Source of the DNA: JAPYTY01 sp036338435 | Lineage (GTDB): Bacteria > Acidobacteriota > UBA6911 > RPQK01 > JADFOI01 | Length of the DNA stretch: 64,000 bases | Assembly (NCBI GenBank): GCA_036338435.1 | Contig: JAYZCG010000009.1 | Location: 15,556 to 79,555 of the forward strand | Direction: 5' to 3' | Shown here: positions 44,827-54,817 of the stretch, piece after piece | How positions within the stretch are numbered: the stretch's first letter is position 1 | How the letters are laid out: each line of letters opens with the position of its first letter | Made by a program: the position numbers and the translations under genes | The notes under the pieces: model-generated | The model's database searches: none | What the model was told of the DNA's origin: nothing | Seen by the model: only the letters and a program-made list of their open reading frames with translations

Positions 44827-45342
44827 ATGAACTATAAAATCGGCGAAAAAGTTATCTACCCCAACCAAGGAGTGGGGGTGATTGAGGAAATTTGCACAAA
44901 AAATATCGCTGGACAAAAGGGCGAATTCTACATGCTCCGGATAGTCTCCAACAACTCTACGGTGATGATCCCAAAAAACAACATGGAGAACGTGGGCATC
45001 CGAAGACTTTGCGGTCGACGAGATGTTAAAACTCTTCTCGAGATCCTCAGGGACGGACTCAGCGAACATCATTCTGATTGGAAGAACCGGTATAAGATAA
45101 ATGTCGAAAGGATGAATTCAGGATCAATTCTGGAGGTCGCCCAAGTCCTCAAAAACCTTTTTTTCCTAAATTTTCAGAAGAGTCTCTCCTTCCGTGAGAA
45201 GAAAATGTTCGACCGTGCCCGACAGCTAGTGGTCTCAGAAATTGCTACGGTTCAAGACCAAAGCCTGGACGAGGTTGAAGAAATGGTCAATAACTTGCTC
45301 ACCGAAACCTACGAGCAAGTTCAAACTCCGATGCCCAACTAG
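44827..45342 (+). CDS. CarD/CdnL family transcription regulator
   Basis: 171 residues, standard for CarD. It binds RNA polymerase beta and helps open promoters, including rRNA promoters. The N-terminal RNA-polymerase interaction domain starts FKIG-like MNYKIGEKVIYPNQGVGVIE, followed by VMIPKNNMENVGIRRL and a helical C-terminal domain (MFDRARQLVVSEIATVQDQS). GGAGG lies just before the ATG. The palindromic promoter upstream suggests that its level is tightly controlled. Confidence 0.93.
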   Translation: MNYKIGEKVIYPNQGVGVIEEICTKNIAGQKGEFYMLRIVSNNSTVMIPKNNMENVGIRRLCGRRDVKTLLEILRDGLSEHHSDWKNRYKINVERMNSGSILEVAQVLKNLFFLNFQKSLSFREKKMFDRARQLVVSEIATVQDQSLDEVEEMVNNLLTETYEQVQTPMPN

Positions 45343-45444
45343 ACTGTTACTTCTATTCCTTCTCGCTGCTACAAGTCGTCTTGGAATCCGGTCAGCGAAG
45401 AATGTCAGGATCTCAGGCTGTAAACGCGCGGGCCACCCCGCAAA

Positions 45445-46449
45445 TTATAGATCCCCTTTACGGATCATTAGAGCTGCTTCCTTAGCAAAATAGGTGAGAA
45501 TCAAATCAGCTCCGGCACGACGGATAGCTAACAAACTCTCCGCTATCACCTCTTCTCTTTTTAGCCACCCTTGGTTGGAAGCTGCGCACAGAGACGAGTA
45601 CTCACCACTAACTTGGTAAGCAGCAACCGGAACTGTTGTCAATTGACTCACCTGATAAATCACATCGAGACAAGGCAATGCCGGTTTGACCATGACAATA
45701 TCAGCTCCCTCATCCAAATCTAGCTGCACCTCCTTGAGAGCTTCGCGAGAGTTGGCCGGATCCATTTGGTAGCTTCTACGATCGCCTAGCTGGGGTGTAG
45801 ATCTAGCAGCATCTCGGAAAGGGCCATAGAAACTGGAAGCGTACTTGACAGCATAAGAGAGAATCGGCACATCTTCCCTACGCTCCTGATCGAGAGCGAT
45901 TCGAATAGCGGCTACCCGGCCATCCATCATGTCAGAAGGGGCAACAACGTGGGCTCCTGCGTCGGCATAGGCCACCGCGGCTTGGGCTAATAGTACTAAA
46001 GTCTCATCATTCTGGACGGTTACCTGATCGGTTTCCGAATTGCGGTCTACAATTCCACAATGTCCATGATCAGTGTACTCACATAGGCATACGTCAGCAA
46101 AAAGCAGTAGATTGGGAACTTCTTTTCGAGCCGTTTCTAGTGCCCGACAGATTACTCCGTCCCGTGCATAACCGGCACTCCCTTTTGCATCTTTTTTGTC
46201 ATCGCCAGGAATCCCAAAAAGCATTACAGCCGGTATAGAAAGTTCCCTAACCCGTTGTAATTCCTCAATTAGAGTGTCTTGAGAAAACCGGTATTGACCT
46301 GGCATGGATACAATTTCCTCTCTAATCCCTTTCCCTTCCACTACAAATACCGGATAGATTAATTGAGTAGTTGAGAGGCGGGTCTCACGTACCATTCGTC
46401 TCAGAATAGGGTTCTCACGCAAGCGACGGGGTCTCAATACTGGCTTCAT
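45445..46449 (-). CDS. hemB: Delta-aminolevulinic acid dehydratase (porphobilinogen synthase)
   Basis: About 334 residues from the ATG at 46449. A longer reading would run through the tRNA gene and is rejected. It joins two aminolevulinates to porphobilinogen. Start MKPVLRPRRLRENPILRRMV, the zinc-site FADVCLCEYTDHGHCG, the first active-site Lys in SYAVKYASSFYGPFRDA and the Schiff-base Lys in MVKPALPCLDV are all present. It lies downstream of hom and the tRNA on the same strand. Confidence 0.95.
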   Translation of the reverse strand: MKPVLRPRRLRENPILRRMVRETRLSTTQLIYPVFVVEGKGIREEIVSMPGQYRFSQDTLIEELQRVRELSIPAVMLFGIPGDDKKDAKGSAGYARDGVICRALETARKEVPNLLLFADVCLCEYTDHGHCGIVDRNSETDQVTVQNDETLVLLAQAAVAYADAGAHVVAPSDMMDGRVAAIRIALDQERREDVPILSYAVKYASSFYGPFRDAARSTPQLGDRRSYQMDPANSREALKEVQLDLDEGADIVMVKPALPCLDVIYQVSQLTTVPVAAYQVSGEYSSLCAASNQGWLKREEVIAESLLAIRRAGADLILTYFAKEAALMIRKGDL

Positions 46450-46477
46450 AACATTCTTCTTGAGGACGGAGTTTCTA

Positions 46478-46550
46478 TGGCGGTGGAGGGATTCGAACCC
46501 CCGACGCAGCGGATATGAGCCGCTTGCTCTAACCACTGAGCTACACCGCC
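46478..46550 (-). tRNA. tRNA with CAT anticodon (Met, or Ile if lysidine-modified)
   Basis: The 73-base minus-strand gene folds as a standard cloverleaf: acceptor GGCGGTG/CACCGCC, D-stem GCTC/GAGC, anticodon stem AGCGG/CCGCT with loop CTCATAT, and T-loop TTCGAAT. The discriminator is A and CCA is not encoded. It lacks the three G-C anticodon-stem pairs of initiator tRNA, so it is elongator Met or the Ile tRNA that TilS modifies. It lies between hom and hemB. Confidence 0.95.
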
Positions 46551-46602
46551 GTTGAACTGATAATGATAACAAACAGGAGTAGGGCTTGGAAACCGTCCGC
46601 CT

Positions 46603-47895
46603 TCACTCCGTAATAATCGGGATCACAAAAGGGTCAACGCAGTTGAAGTCTAAAGACTTCATTTCCTCCACGGCTTCCTGCATGGGGGAGAACCCAGTGG
46701 GTTCGACTGTAATGACAAAAGGGAAGTTAGAGCGATCTGACCAACTCTCCTGAAGAACCAAATCTATATTGATGTTTCGATCTGCTAAAATCTGGGTCAA
46801 GGTAGCGATGATACCAGGCTGATCCTTCACGAAAAACCTCATGTAAAAAGGATATAAATCCTCATCTCCGCCGCCTATGGCCATTTCTCCCAAAGAGAAT
46901 TGTGTGCCAACTGTCTGCTGCTCTTGCTGGGCAGCACGTAGAATATCCGCCACAACTGAGACCGCAGTGGGGCCTTCTCCCGCACCACTTCCACTCAACA
47001 ATACTGGACCCAGCGTCGCTCCCGTGACTTCAATGGCATTAAGAACTCCGGAAATCTTGGACAATGGAAGGCTGTTGCCCACCAAAAAGGGTCCTACGCG
47101 GAGGTGTAACTGGTCTGATTGTGTGGTCGTAACACCCAGCAACTTAATTGTGGAATCGATCTTCCGAGCATACAAAAAATCCACTGCATTTACTTCTTCG
47201 ATCCCCTGTGTGGGGATTTCTTGTGAATCAACATTGGTATGAAAACAAAGCGTGCTCAAAATGGCCAACTTGTCACGGGCATCTACTCCGGAGACATCTA
47301 GTGTGGGATCGCTCTCAGCATACCCAAGAGATTGGGCTTTGGTGAGAGCATCTTGGTAGTTAGTTTTCCCATCACTCATGGCCGAAAGAACGAAGTTGCA
47401 CGTTCCATTCAAGATACCCCGAATCCGCAGGATTTGATCCGAAGAAAGAGAATTATTGACCACCTGAATTATGGGAATACCCCCAGCCACTGATGCTTCG
47501 AATCCGAGATGAACGGCAGCTTTAGTAGCCTGTTGCCTGTAATCCGTACCGTGGAGGGCCATCAACGCCTTATTCGCTGTTACTACACTCTTTCTATCTC
47601 CCAGAGCCGAACGAATGATCTGATCAGCAGGATCAATCCCACCGATTAGTTCGACTACTATGTCCGCAGGAACCTTTAGGAATTCATCCAGCGAATTAGT
47701 GAAGATTGGTTCCGATAATATCCACGAGGTATCTTTCTTCTGGTAGCTACGATCCAAAATCATTACCAGTTCAAGATCAATGCCGAATCTCTCACTATAA
47801 CGAGAGGCTTCTCGTTGTAGGAGTCGAACCACACCACGCCCCACCGTACCGAACCCGGCCATAGCTACACAGACTTTACCGGAAGTTGATGCCAT
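46603..47895 (-). CDS. hom: Homoserine dehydrogenase
   Basis: About 430 residues from the ATG at 47895. A TTG at 47925 would add ten residues. It reduces aspartate semialdehyde to homoserine, the branch point to Thr and Met. NAD-binding GFGTVGRGVV at the N terminus, GGIDPADQIIRSAL and VTANKALMALHG, then LNGTCNFVLSAM, the active-site SDPTLDVSGVDARDKLAIL and a C-terminal ACT domain from DQPGIIATLTQIL. Not under the thrC riboswitch, since it sits on the other strand 2 kb away. The tRNA and hemB follow. Confidence 0.95.
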   Translation of the reverse strand: MASTSGKVCVAMAGFGTVGRGVVRLLQREASRYSERFGIDLELVMILDRSYQKKDTSWILSEPIFTNSLDEFLKVPADIVVELIGGIDPADQIIRSALGDRKSVVTANKALMALHGTDYRQQATKAAVHLGFEASVAGGIPIIQVVNNSLSSDQILRIRGILNGTCNFVLSAMSDGKTNYQDALTKAQSLGYAESDPTLDVSGVDARDKLAILSTLCFHTNVDSQEIPTQGIEEVNAVDFLYARKIDSTIKLLGVTTTQSDQLHLRVGPFLVGNSLPLSKISGVLNAIEVTGATLGPVLLSGSGAGEGPTAVSVVADILRAAQQEQQTVGTQFSLGEMAIGGGDEDLYPFYMRFFVKDQPGIIATLTQILADRNINIDLVLQESWSDRSNFPFVITVEPTGFSPMQEAVEEMKSLDFNCVDPFVIPIITE

Positions 47896-48258
47896 CGCCC
47901 CATCCTCACTTTCTGGATCTACCAAGAAGAGTATATCTCACGACCTATCCAGTATTATGCATAAATTATCTCCTGAGATGCCGAAATCATTCGTCCTAAT
48001 TCTGGAGACCTATGTTCGGTCTATACGACACGCTCTTAAAACACCCCTCTCCAGTCCATATTGACATCGCAAACTCATGCCCTTCACAACAAAACCAGGT
48101 TCGGAATCCATGCCTTAATTTGTATGGCAAAGTACTCCTGAAAATTAACATCATTCTTTAATTGATTTTTTAAGAAAGATAAATATTTTATGAGGTCTCG
48201 TATGTCCTCACCCTGATATGATTGACCACCTCTAATTGGAAAGCGATTTTATTGAACG
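47896..48258. other. Gene-free stretch between hom and the VWA gene
   Basis: About 360 bases between two divergent genes. AT-rich sequence near 48160-48200 would suit promoters in both directions. I find no matching -35/-10 pair, RNA gene or repeat that I can support. Confidence 0.3.
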
Positions 48259-50562
48259 ATGGAAACTCTATTTACTTTCCTGTTTAAGTATGAGCCGTTC
48301 GTCTTTGATAGAGGGCAACTCACATTCCAATGGAGTCTGGACGCATGGGTGACAACTCTGATTCTACTAATCCTGGCGATCTTCCTCTTTCTTGTCCACC
48401 GCCGTTCTTTCCCTCGTTCTCAAGGGTTAGACGGATGGATCTTACTAACCCTACGTAGCAGTTTCTTCTTTCTACTCTTCCTGCTGGCTATGAGACCCAG
48501 TCTAATCATTCCCCAACTGGTTCCCAAAGAGAACCTACTGGCCATATTGGTGGACAATTCGCGAAGTATGGGCATTGACGCTAACAACAAAAAACCTCGT
48601 GGAGTGCATGTACAGGAATTAGTTGAGAAGGACTCCGATTTTCTAAAAGACTTAGATGAAAAATTTTCCCTTCGGCTCTTCCAATTTGACTCAAAGGTAA
48701 GCGAACCTAACCGTTCCTTAGAATTAGACTGGCTTGGAGATCAAACTAATATTGTCTTGGGACTGAAAGAGGTATTGGCAAGCACCAAGAATATGCCCCT
48801 TGCTGGCATTCTGCTTTTCTCAGATGGCTCAGACAACAGCTATCGTGATCTACAAGAGGTACTGTCCGAGCTAAAGACTCGGCAAATCCCAGTCCACACC
48901 ATTGGAATGGGCCCAGAATCGCCGACTCGAGACATCGAAATTACCCAAGTCAGTGCTCCACGTGTCTTGATTCCAGAAACCATCTCAGAAGTTCGTGTCA
49001 CCTTCCGACACCATGGTTTTGGAGGTAGCCTAGGCCATCTTGAAGTGCGTGAAAGTAATTCGCTGATCATGACCCAGGAAATCCACTTTCCACGTGACTC
49101 CAACACTCTTACAACAACAGTCAAAATAGCTCCCAAGTCAGCGGGAATTAAAAGCTATCATTTCACTCTCCAGCCACTTGTAGGTGAAGAAATCCAGAAA
49201 AACAATTCCCGTACTGCGATTGTCCAAGTCCGTAATCTGCCGGCTCGAATCCTCTATGTCGAAGGCCATCCACGATGGGAATACAAGTTTATACGACGTG
49301 CCCTCGTTGGAGACGACCATCTCCGTCTGGTCACACTGCTACGTACTGCGCTTAACAAATTCTATCGTCAGGGCATCGAAGAAGAAACAACTCTGGCAAC
49401 TGGCTTTCCTTCAAAACGAGACGAACTATTTAACTACCAAGGTGTTCTCTTTGGCAATGTTGAGTCCTCATTTTTCAGTTATCAGCAGATGGAAATGGTT
49501 CGTGATTTTGTAGGACAACGGGGCGGTGGATTTCTCATGCTGGGAGGCAGTAGCGCCTTTGCCGCAGGCAAATATCAAAACACGCCAATTGAAGAAATCC
49601 TCCCGGTCTGGCTCTATGAAGAGGAAGATCGACCCCGATCACTTTACATCCAGGAAGAAAGTAAGATTCAACTTACCAATCAAGGCCTCCGGCATCCTGC
49701 TTTCCAGCTTTCTGGTGAAGATGCACAAAACTTGTCTCAGTGGGATTCTATCCCGGCACTGCTAGACTGGAATGTTGTCAAAGGTATTAAGTCAGGAGCA
49801 ACCATTCTGGCAAGGCTCAACACCTCGATGGGAAACACCCCCGAAAATGACAATCCTCCACTTTTTGTTTCCCAGCGCTATGGCCGCGGCCACACACTGG
49901 CCATGCTTACGGGAAGTAGCTGGCAGTGGCAAATGCTTCGTGATCACGAGGATCAAACCCACGAGATATTTTGGAGGCAAATCATGAGATGGCTGGTCAG
50001 TTCAGCCAGGGATCACATAACCATTGAAACCGACCGCGAAGTCTATTCTCAGAACGAACCCGTCCATCTGCGAGCTGAGATTAGAGACAAGTCTTTTAGT
50101 CTTATCAACGACGCACAGGTTGAGGCCTCCATCACCTCTCCAGGAGGAGAAGTCGAGGCTGTGGCACTACAGTGGGACGCGCATGAAGATGGAGTTTATC
50201 GAGCTCAATGGACTACCCATGAGGATGGCCTCCACACCGTTGGGTTAACAGCCAAAACCAAGACCCAAGAAAACATCAAAACTTTTGAAACGGACACTGC
50301 CTTTCTGACCTCGACTGGGTCGCAGGAATATTTTGAGGCCTTTCAAAAAAAGGACTTCCTCGAAAAACTCGCCCTGGAAACAGGGGGATCCTACTACACC
50401 GTATCTGAAACGGACCAGATTCCTGAGCAAATCATGTACACCAAGTCTCACACATCCGTAATCAAAATACTCGATATATGGGATATGCCCTTTAATTTAT
50501 TTGTGATGATATCGCTTCTTTCTGCAGAGTGGATCCTTCGAAGAAGATATGGACTGATATAA
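48259..50562 (+). CDS. VWA and GATase-like domain membrane protein
   Basis: 767 residues. Two N-terminal membrane segments (TTLILLILAIFLFLV and SSFFFLLFLLAM), a von Willebrand A domain with MIDAS motif DNSRS and FSDGSDNS, then a stretch of beta-domain sequence, a class I glutamine amidotransferase-like domain (GGGFLMLGGSSAFAAGKYQN) and a C-terminal helix (LFVMISLLSAEWIL). The amidotransferase nucleophile Cys is not evident, so this part is probably structural. Proteins like this sit next to MoxR/DUF58/BatA genes and are thought to be part of an envelope-linked assembly. Function unknown. Confidence 0.85.
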   Translation: METLFTFLFKYEPFVFDRGQLTFQWSLDAWVTTLILLILAIFLFLVHRRSFPRSQGLDGWILLTLRSSFFFLLFLLAMRPSLIIPQLVPKENLLAILVDNSRSMGIDANNKKPRGVHVQELVEKDSDFLKDLDEKFSLRLFQFDSKVSEPNRSLELDWLGDQTNIVLGLKEVLASTKNMPLAGILLFSDGSDNSYRDLQEVLSELKTRQIPVHTIGMGPESPTRDIEITQVSAPRVLIPETISEVRVTFRHHGFGGSLGHLEVRESNSLIMTQEIHFPRDSNTLTTTVKIAPKSAGIKSYHFTLQPLVGEEIQKNNSRTAIVQVRNLPARILYVEGHPRWEYKFIRRALVGDDHLRLVTLLRTALNKFYRQGIEEETTLATGFPSKRDELFNYQGVLFGNVESSFFSYQQMEMVRDFVGQRGGGFLMLGGSSAFAAGKYQNTPIEEILPVWLYEEEDRPRSLYIQEESKIQLTNQGLRHPAFQLSGEDAQNLSQWDSIPALLDWNVVKGIKSGATILARLNTSMGNTPENDNPPLFVSQRYGRGHTLAMLTGSSWQWQMLRDHEDQTHEIFWRQIMRWLVSSARDHITIETDREVYSQNEPVHLRAEIRDKSFSLINDAQVEASITSPGGEVEAVALQWDAHEDGVYRAQWTTHEDGLHTVGLTAKTKTQENIKTFETDTAFLTSTGSQEYFEAFQKKDFLEKLALETGGSYYTVSETDQIPEQIMYTKSHTSVIKILDIWDMPFNLFVMISLLSAEWILRRRYGLI

Positions 50563-50573
50563 AGGACACTAAA

Positions 50574-51590
50574 GTGAACGCGCGTGGAAGAAAGGAAGTT
50601 ATGATCCACAATTTGACGTGTGCAGACACAAGGACACTCATCTTGTCCCTTTTGTCTACTCTTGCTCTATTCTCCTCGTTGGCAGCCACACAGGCCACCG
50701 ACAATCGCGTCTGCCTCGTTGTCACCGGATTGGGGGGACTGCCTCAATACGAAGAGAACTTTCTGAACTGGGGGAATGACACTCAAACGATCTTTGAGGA
50801 CCGACTGGGCAGCAAAGTTTACTACCTAGATGGCCGAGTACAAAAAAAAGCTGACATACTCAACGTATTCAATGAAATCTCGTCATCTGGCGCCCTCGAT
50901 GAACTTTGGTTTTTTGTAATTGGACATGCCAGCTACGACAATCTACAGTACAAGTTCAACATTTCTGGACCTGACCTGACAGACACGGAGATCAAAGACT
51001 TCCTGGACTCTCTGGGCGATACCAGAGTGTTCCTAATTGCCGCCACTAGCGCTAGCGGAGTGCTGACTTCCAAGTTAACCCAGGAAAACCGTGTCATCAT
51101 CACGGCTACAAAGAATCAAAATGAAAAACAGCCGCCTTTGTTTATGTCTTTTTTTCTAGAGGCTATTGACTCTGCCACAGCCGACATCGACAAGAACGGG
51201 CGCGTTTCGTTGTTGGAGGCATACCTTTTCAGCCATCACAAGATTGCAACCTGGTTCAAGGATAAAGGCCGCATCCAAACCGAACATGCCCTTCTGGAAG
51301 ACAACGGACAAGTTCGTCTAGGAGACAAAGACGATACCCTTCTTGAAAAAAACCCAGGAATCGCAGCTACTCTGCTTGCCTCGATGGCATATCTATCTCC
51401 TCCGCTTGGATCAATCTATACCTCCCAGCACGCTCAAGAACTAGCATTGGAACGAGTTCGAATCGAGAGAGAAATTGAAGACCTCAAATTTCGTAAAACT
51501 CAGCTTTCAGAATCCTCATACTACCACCTCCTTGAAGAACTTTTGATTAAACTGGCCACTCTCAACCAACGCATGAAAGAGGCGGAATAA
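50574..51590 (+). CDS. Secreted caspase/C13-fold protein with altered catalytic Cys
   Basis: About 338 residues from the GTG at 50574, with AGGA seven bases upstream and 11 bases after the VWA stop. An ATG at 50601 is an alternative. A signal peptide is seen (TLILSLLSTLALFSSLAATQ). The fold looks like a caspase/legumain domain: the catalytic-His motif IGHAS is near residue 118. The usual Cys motif (ACxSG) reads ATSASG near residue 156, so the nucleophile is Ser, not Cys. A region with DIDKNGRVSLLEAYLF follows, and a coiled coil ends the protein. Probably a pseudo-peptidase or a changed enzyme. The same operon as the VWA protein and the TPR peptidase. Confidence 0.7.
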   Translation: MNARGRKEVMIHNLTCADTRTLILSLLSTLALFSSLAATQATDNRVCLVVTGLGGLPQYEENFLNWGNDTQTIFEDRLGSKVYYLDGRVQKKADILNVFNEISSSGALDELWFFVIGHASYDNLQYKFNISGPDLTDTEIKDFLDSLGDTRVFLIAATSASGVLTSKLTQENRVIITATKNQNEKQPPLFMSFFLEAIDSATADIDKNGRVSLLEAYLFSHHKIATWFKDKGRIQTEHALLEDNGQVRLGDKDDTLLEKNPGIAATLLASMAYLSPPLGSIYTSQHAQELALERVRIEREIEDLKFRKTQLSESSYYHLLEELLIKLATLNQRMKEAE

Positions 51591-51595
51591 CAACC

Positions 51596-54070
51596 ATGAA
51601 ACCGCTCCTACTAATTTTCCTGGCTTTCTCTCTAACTCCTGGATATTCGCAGGAAAATGAGACTGATCGTGCCCCCAAGGCATTGCTTACCGAAATTAAA
51701 CAGCTGATGCACCATGGACATTATGAGAGAGCACAAGAACTCCTTCGGAACGGTCCTAGAAACGACCCGTTCATTTTACGACTCCTGCTTGAATTGGCTC
51801 AGCGACAAGGCCGGGACGATGAAGTTAATGACTACGCCCATAGTCTTCTGGACCTATATGCCTCCGAACAACTCATAGACTCTGATGAGATCGTTCAGGC
51901 GGCTTATGGGGCATGGAAATTGGGCCAGTTCCAGAATTCTAACCAGATTTTTATCGCCGCAGGAAAGACCAAGCCCACCACAGTATCCATGTTCATCGAC
52001 TGGGGACACTTGTATCTTACAAAATACAATGCCGCTGAAGCTGAGGCCATTTTCCGAGACGCCATCATGGTTGAGTATCCGTCTTTGGCATATACCCGTT
52101 GGGACATGGATGCAGCATATGTTGGACTTGCTCAGGCTCTCGACGCTCAGTTCAAGACGGGCGCCGATGAAGCTCTCAACAAAGCACTTGAACTCAATCC
52201 TGAGAATCTAGAGGCCCGGGTTCTTAAAGCTCAGCGAGCTCTCAAAAAAACTCGTTGGCAGGAAGCCAAAAAGTGGCTAGAGGAGGGCTTAGAGATTAAC
52301 CCCAACTACCTTCCCCTTCTAGAAGTAAAAGGCTCGTCCCAATTCCTCCAAGGGAAAGACAGTGCCTTTGAAAAAACCCGTTCCAAAATTCTGAAAATCA
52401 ATCCTAACAACGGTGATTTTTTCGAGATGCTGGGCGATTTTTCTGTTTTCCAAAGACACTTCGACCAAGCAATTGATTTTTTCCGTCAGGCACTAAAACA
52501 CAATCCTCGACAAGCGTCTGCCAGGGCTTCCTTGGGAATAAATCTGCTCCGAATGGGCCACGAAGAGGAAGGCGCAAAAATTTTAGAAGTGGCCTATACA
52601 CAGGATCCTTTTAACATCTGGACTGTCAATACACTGCGCCTGCTAGACAGTTTTGATCACTTCGTCCGGGTTGAAACACCGAACCTGCAGATCAAACTAC
52701 ATGAAAGCGAGGCTGACGTTTTAAAACCCTACGCAGAAGAACTGGCACAACGAAGTTTGAAAACGCTACAGGATAAATACAACCATCAGATTTCCGACAA
52801 ATATATCTTTGAAATGTACCCTGACCATGCAGACTTTGCAGTCCGCACATTAGGCCTTCCCGGTCTCGGGGCCCTTGGTGCCACCTTTGGAAGAATTGTG
52901 GCGATGGATTCTCCCTCAGCGCGACCCAAGGGAGAATTCCACTGGGGATCCACCCTGTGGCACGAAATGGCCCATGTAGTAACTCTTTCTTTGAGTAACG
53001 ACAGAGTTCCCCGATGGCTGACCGAAGGAATCTCGATGATGGAAGAACGTCAGGCAGGTGCCGGATGGGGAGAACCTCTCACCGTTGGATTCGTGAAAGC
53101 CTACGAACAAAATGCCTTGCTTCCCCTCGCCGATCTTAACTTAGGATTTGAACAACCTAAAAACCGGCAACAACTGACCTTAAGTTATTTCCAGGCAGGC
53201 TGGGTCTGTGAGTTTCTGTTCCGGCGATATGGACTTGAAAAAATCAGATCAATGCTGGTGGCCTTTGGACAAGAAACCACTGCTGAAAAAGTATTCCAAA
53301 AAGTACTGCAATCCTCCATCGAAGAGGTAGATGAACAGTTTCACAAGGAGTTGAGTGCAACCCTTACGCCTCTAATCAAACGCTTGAGTCAACTCCCCAG
53401 TATGCCGTTGCGTAACATCCCCATGGAAGGGCCGCAGAACACCGGAGAAGATAGCATGTACAATTTGGAGAGCTTGGAGAAGTCTTGGCAGATCAATCCC
53501 GACAATTATTTCCTGAATCTACAACTAGGTTCCATGCTTAAAGCTCTGGGCCGACCCCAGGAAGCACTCCTCTATTTGGAAACGGCCCTCGACTTGTTCC
53601 CCGCTCATGCGGATAGATCAAGTCCGTACGCCCTACTCTCTGCGATATACGAAGAATTGAGCCAGAAAGACAACGCCATTGAAATGAGACGACGCTGGTG
53701 GCAGGCTCGCCCCCTCTACGTCGAAAATGCATACAAGCTGTCCAGCCTACTTATCGAAACGAATCAACACCAAGAAGCGGCACAATATTTAGAAGAAGTA
53801 ATGTATCTAGATCCGTTTCACTCAGAAACCCATGAACGTCTTGGAGAAATCTATTTAGAGTCTGGGCAATTCAAGAAAGCGATCCGTGAATTTGAAGTTT
53901 TCTTAAGCCTTTCCCCTATTGATATAGCAACTGCTCATTATAAAATGGCCCAAGCATTTTCCCAGTTGGGCAATGTTGAAAGTTCGCGCAAACATGTTTT
54001 GCTCTCACTAGAAATTGCACCGGGACACGAGGAAGCCCAAGAACTCTTATTGAAACTGGTTCGAAAATGA
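51596..54070 (+). CDS. TPR protein with Peptidase_MA-type zinc metallopeptidase domain
   Basis: 824 residues. A signal peptide (MKPLLLIFLAFSLTPGYSQ) is followed by N-terminal TPR-like repeats, an internal gluzincin domain with HEMAH at 456-460 and third ligand Glu477 in WLTEGISMMEE, then further TPRs to the end (for example LYLETALDLFPA and AIREFEVFLSLSP). It should be a periplasmic or secreted peptidase held in a protein complex by its TPRs. Its start is five bases after the caspase-like gene. Its stop overlaps the DUF4159 start as ATGA. Confidence 0.85.
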   Translation: MKPLLLIFLAFSLTPGYSQENETDRAPKALLTEIKQLMHHGHYERAQELLRNGPRNDPFILRLLLELAQRQGRDDEVNDYAHSLLDLYASEQLIDSDEIVQAAYGAWKLGQFQNSNQIFIAAGKTKPTTVSMFIDWGHLYLTKYNAAEAEAIFRDAIMVEYPSLAYTRWDMDAAYVGLAQALDAQFKTGADEALNKALELNPENLEARVLKAQRALKKTRWQEAKKWLEEGLEINPNYLPLLEVKGSSQFLQGKDSAFEKTRSKILKINPNNGDFFEMLGDFSVFQRHFDQAIDFFRQALKHNPRQASARASLGINLLRMGHEEEGAKILEVAYTQDPFNIWTVNTLRLLDSFDHFVRVETPNLQIKLHESEADVLKPYAEELAQRSLKTLQDKYNHQISDKYIFEMYPDHADFAVRTLGLPGLGALGATFGRIVAMDSPSARPKGEFHWGSTLWHEMAHVVTLSLSNDRVPRWLTEGISMMEERQAGAGWGEPLTVGFVKAYEQNALLPLADLNLGFEQPKNRQQLTLSYFQAGWVCEFLFRRYGLEKIRSMLVAFGQETTAEKVFQKVLQSSIEEVDEQFHKELSATLTPLIKRLSQLPSMPLRNIPMEGPQNTGEDSMYNLESLEKSWQINPDNYFLNLQLGSMLKALGRPQEALLYLETALDLFPAHADRSSPYALLSAIYEELSQKDNAIEMRRRWWQARPLYVENAYKLSSLLIETNQHQEAAQYLEEVMYLDPFHSETHERLGEIYLESGQFKKAIREFEVFLSLSPIDIATAHYKMAQAFSQLGNVESSRKHVLLSLEIAPGHEEAQELLLKLVRK

Positions 54071-54816
54071 AACACGGTTTGTGCTTAACATTAGCTTTTC
54101 TAATACTTTGGGGAACCTCTATCTTCGTTTTTAGCCTCGATGAAATCACTATCCAGACAAACGCCCATAGTCCAACTTTATTCCAATTTGTCCGTGTTCG
54201 ATATAACGGATATGTGGCGTTTCTGAGCTCACAGCGATGGGGTCCCCCTCCCTGGGCGCATGACTATCCCAGAGCTGAGCGCAACCTCTTACAGATTCTA
54301 CAAGAGCTCACAACCATTCAGACCACACCCGATTCCTATCTCGTTCTGGATCTCCACGATCCTGAAATAATGAACTATCCGTTTCTCTATATGAGCGAAC
54401 CAGGCTATTGGAATATCACTGAAAAAGAGGCCAACAACTTTCGACAGTATCTATTGAGGGGAGGCTTTGTTGTTTTTGATGATTTCCGCGGTGAAAGTGA
54501 ATGGGCAAATCTCACCAACGCCATGAAAAAGGTCCTACCAGAATCAAGCTTCCAATTACTGGAGGCTGACCAGCCAATCTTTCATTGCTATTACGACATC
54601 GACACCTTGGATATGATCCCCCCCTATAATGTCCCCGGACCACCACAATTCTACGGCCTATTTGATCTGCACAACCGTCTCGTGGCTGTAGCTAATTACA
54701 ACAATGATATCGGAGACTATTGGGAATGGGCGGATGATTCATTAAGCCCCCTCGATCTATCCAACGAAGCTTTCAAATTTGGAGTCAACTACGCTATTTA
54801 TGGAATAACTCATTGA
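54067..54816 (+). CDS. Secreted DUF4159 protein
   Basis: 249 residues. A signal peptide (MKHGLCLTLAFLILWGTSIF) is followed by one DUF4159 domain, with FVRVRYNGY, WAHDYPRAERNLLQIL, the glycine loop LRGGFVVFDDFRGESEW and GLFDLHNRLVAVANYNNDIG. The domain is amidotransferase-like in fold but has no known activity; it recurs in MoxR/DUF58/VWA gene sets. Its ATG overlaps the stop of the TPR metallopeptidase gene (ATGA), so translation is coupled. Confidence 0.88.
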   Translation: MKHGLCLTLAFLILWGTSIFVFSLDEITIQTNAHSPTLFQFVRVRYNGYVAFLSSQRWGPPPWAHDYPRAERNLLQILQELTTIQTTPDSYLVLDLHDPEIMNYPFLYMSEPGYWNITEKEANNFRQYLLRGGFVVFDDFRGESEWANLTNAMKKVLPESSFQLLEADQPIFHCYYDIDTLDMIPPYNVPGPPQFYGLFDLHNRLVAVANYNNDIGDYWEWADDSLSPLDLSNEAFKFGVNYAIYGITH

Positions 54817-54817
54817 A

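Noticed and set aside
46450..46572. An N-terminal extension of hemB to 46572
   Set aside because: It would translate the tRNA gene. The ATG at 46449 starts the normal HemB N terminus.
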